Assembly: GCA_914767715.1 (NCBI GenBank)
Contig: OU612067.1
Coordinates: 3,534,001-3,598,000, forward strand
Direction: 5' to 3'
Source: Membranipora membranacea
Lineage: Eukaryota; Bryozoa; Gymnolaemata; Cheilostomatida; Membraniporidae
Length of the DNA stretch: 64,000 nt
Shown: positions 62,230 through 64,000 of the stretch, one piece after another
Position numbering within the stretch: position 1 is the first letter of the stretch
How the letters are laid out: every line of letters begins with the position of its first letter
Translations under genes and position numbers: made by a program
The notes under the pieces: generated by a model
Told to the model about the DNA's origin: nothing
Seen by the model: only the letters and a program-made list of their open reading frames with translations
Databases searched by the model: none

Positions 62230-63580
62230 GTGATGGGCTGGTGCTTTCCACCGAATGTTGTATCCTATTCGGCGGAGAAAGACCTCCATATTGACATCTC
62301 CTGCATCGTACAGCCTGCACAGTTCCTTGAGCCTGGTTGTTAGTTCTCAATATACCCGTTCGACAACCTTCTTTGGAGGGTTGCTGATGGCCGTATTGTT
62401 AATATCGAGTCTGGCCACCATGTTTTGAGAAGACCCCACAGAGTTGGATGGTCTGTTCCCTTGAGCTTCTTCATTCTGAAAGTGCAAAGTATTATATTCT
62501 AGTTAAATAATTCAATAAATTGGTCAAATAAATATCAATTTGCCAATTCGTAAACGATCAAATCTGAAAATATACTACAATCCGGATGAAAATAAACTGA
62601 GCTTCTGTGTGAGCGTTTCAAGATAACGGCTATTTTTATTTCACTTCGTAATTGTTCTTTATGAGTCAATATGGTTTTGGCTGACACATTATTTGTTCTA
62701 CAAGTTACAAAGTGTCACAGATGATGTATTGATTATGCTTCGTTTCTCACCTACTATTCCAGGACTCACAATAGTTGTTTGTCCGTGGTAGGTCATTCAC
62801 TGTTATCTCATGCATATTCCACTTTTTTGGAGGAAATCGAGGCTCCCCATTCCTCCTTGCCAAGAATCCTAATCCATTTGCCGCTGGCTGCACTATCAGA
62901 GGACCACGTACGTAGTTAGTGTCAAAATAGTCCAGAAGGTTTTGTAATCCTAAAAAAAAGTGAGTTGCAATTAACATTATATTAGGAGTTGGGCATTTTC
63001 CATGTGCCATAAAGGAGTTGTTAGTATTACACTCATGCTTGGTACTCATATCATGTTGTATAGCCTTAAATGTCTTCTATTATTTCAAAATGACAACAAT
63101 TTGTGAGCATAAAACATCATATTTTCTTCTTCATGGAGCTTAACAAACATCTAACAATTCCCATATTTCCATGCCACCCAACACCATGAAAAAATGATAT
63201 ACTCAATGACATATAAAAGTATTAATGAAAAGAATTTGATCTGAATTCCAACACACGGACATCATAAACCCCAGCATAAGTCATTGACTGGGACTTCCAA
63301 ATGAGATCAACTATGGTTTTTATGCAAAACAAATGACGACTGCAGCACTAGTTTGCTGTAGGTACATTGAACGCCAACCATATGTGTTATCATCTGCAAA
63401 TACCTTCGATATTAGGGACTATCTTTCTTAGCAACCTCATTCATCCAACAACATCATTTTCTGGTAGGAATTCTAGGCCATCAACCATCCCCACGAAGAG
63501 CTTGACTTCTTCATCAGCCATATACTGTTGAACCAGTCCATTTATCATTTGTACATGTCGCCACGTACTCTGAAATAAAG
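62230..63580 (-). pseudogene. Decayed MULE transposase
   Basis: Three pieces appear in order on the minus strand. 63570-63430: TWRHVQ ... MADEEVKLFVGMVDGLEFLP, the palm end of animal MULE transposases. 62955-62755: LLDYFDTNYVRGPLIV ... PRFPPKKWNMHEITVNDLPRTNNYCESWNSR, the characteristic block with the last acidic residue. 62475-62235: NPPKKVVERVY, then a stop, then RLKELCRLYDAGDVNMEVFL in one frame, and GTDHPTLWGLLKTWWP in another. Stops and a frameshift show it is dead, though the pieces are separated by plausible introns. The start lies outside or is lost; no TIRs were found. Confidence 0.75.
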
Positions 63581-63699
63581 AGACCAATGAAATATAGAAA
63601 ATAGAAAAATCATCAAACAAAGTTGAAATTAGTCAGAATTAGTTGGTGAACAAGTTATCATACATAACATATGTGGGTTAAATGTGGGTTAAAATCGCA

Positions 63700-63906
63700 A
63701 GGCGAAGACTGAGAAATAAAGGTGCCTTGAGGGCCCGGCCGCCTTATTTGGGGCCAAGTTGCTCTCATTTTTCAGGCAGGTCGGAGCACACCTGGGGCGT
63801 CAATTAAGCCAAGTAGTTGGAAGACTGCAGCAGGATTCGGACCTGAGACCTGCAACGCGTGAGCGTTAGAGGGCAGGCGCGCTAACCAACTGAGCAACAT
63901 CCGACT
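63700..63906 (-). mobile_element. tRNA-derived SINE
   Basis: On the minus strand the head (63906-63830) has an A-box TTGCTCAGTTGGTTAGCGCG and a B-box CAGGTCCGAATCCTG. A non-tRNA body follows to about 63700 and contains GGGCCCGGCCGCC. It is the best-preserved SINE head in the window apart from the 404-bp array. Confidence 0.7.
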
Positions 63907-64000
63907 CCAAACACAGTTGTAATAGATCTATAATTTGATAAAGAAAATCTTAATTTTGCTGCAGCTCATTGGTTTGGGTTTTCATGAAGATCCAAATCCA

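Overview
This is a piece of animal (metazoan) nuclear genome. It has AT-rich, intron-split genes with GT–AG borders, head-to-head gene pairs and many transposable elements. No operons, Shine-Dalgarno sites or CRISPR arrays are present. The nuclear-envelope LEM protein and the beta-TrCP F-box/WD40 protein both point to animals. Compact introns, tRNA-headed SINEs, many hairpin elements and long-TIR transposons suggest a marine invertebrate, possibly a sponge. The phylum is an inference only.

Seven host genes could be rebuilt by eye. Each exon set splices into one open frame whose total length divides by 3. From left to right they are: (1) a SLC25A39/40-type mitochondrial glutathione carrier, minus strand, 10 coding exons, 365 aa; (2) a single-exon SRD5A3-type polyprenol reductase, plus, 317 aa, head-to-head with (1) across about 350 bp; (3) a NIFK-like nucleolar RRM protein, minus, 8 exons, 471 aa; (4) a beta-TrCP (BTRC/FBXW11) ortholog, plus, 13 exons, 555 aa, head-to-head with (3) across a 437-bp promoter that carries a CRE palindrome and an E-box; (5) ribosomal protein L41, minus, 25 aa spread over three tiny coding exons; (6) a small LEM-domain inner-nuclear-membrane protein, minus, 163 aa; (7) an arylsulfatase B-like enzyme, minus, 10 exons, 530 aa. 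These genes do not form one pathway. They are unrelated housekeeping and cell-biology genes.

Mobile DNA fills much of the rest. A 4.7-kb DNA transposon with about 713-bp terminal inverted repeats sits in NIFK intron 1. A 4.8-kb LTR element with 877-bp LTRs, a 5-bp target duplication and a gag-like ORF but no visible pol lies between the LEM and sulfatase genes. A 2.9-kb TTAA-flanked element encodes an apparently intact, spliced 590-aa Mutator-like transposase. The right edge holds a decayed MULE. There are also non-LTR reverse-transcriptase relics, several SINEs and a 404-bp tandem array with tRNA-like promoter boxes.

The most unusual structure is an 886-bp array in a carrier-gene intron, built almost entirely from short palindromic words in both orientations. 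Together with at least eight long hairpins and fold-backs in introns and spacers, it shows a genome rich in sequences that can extrude or fold.
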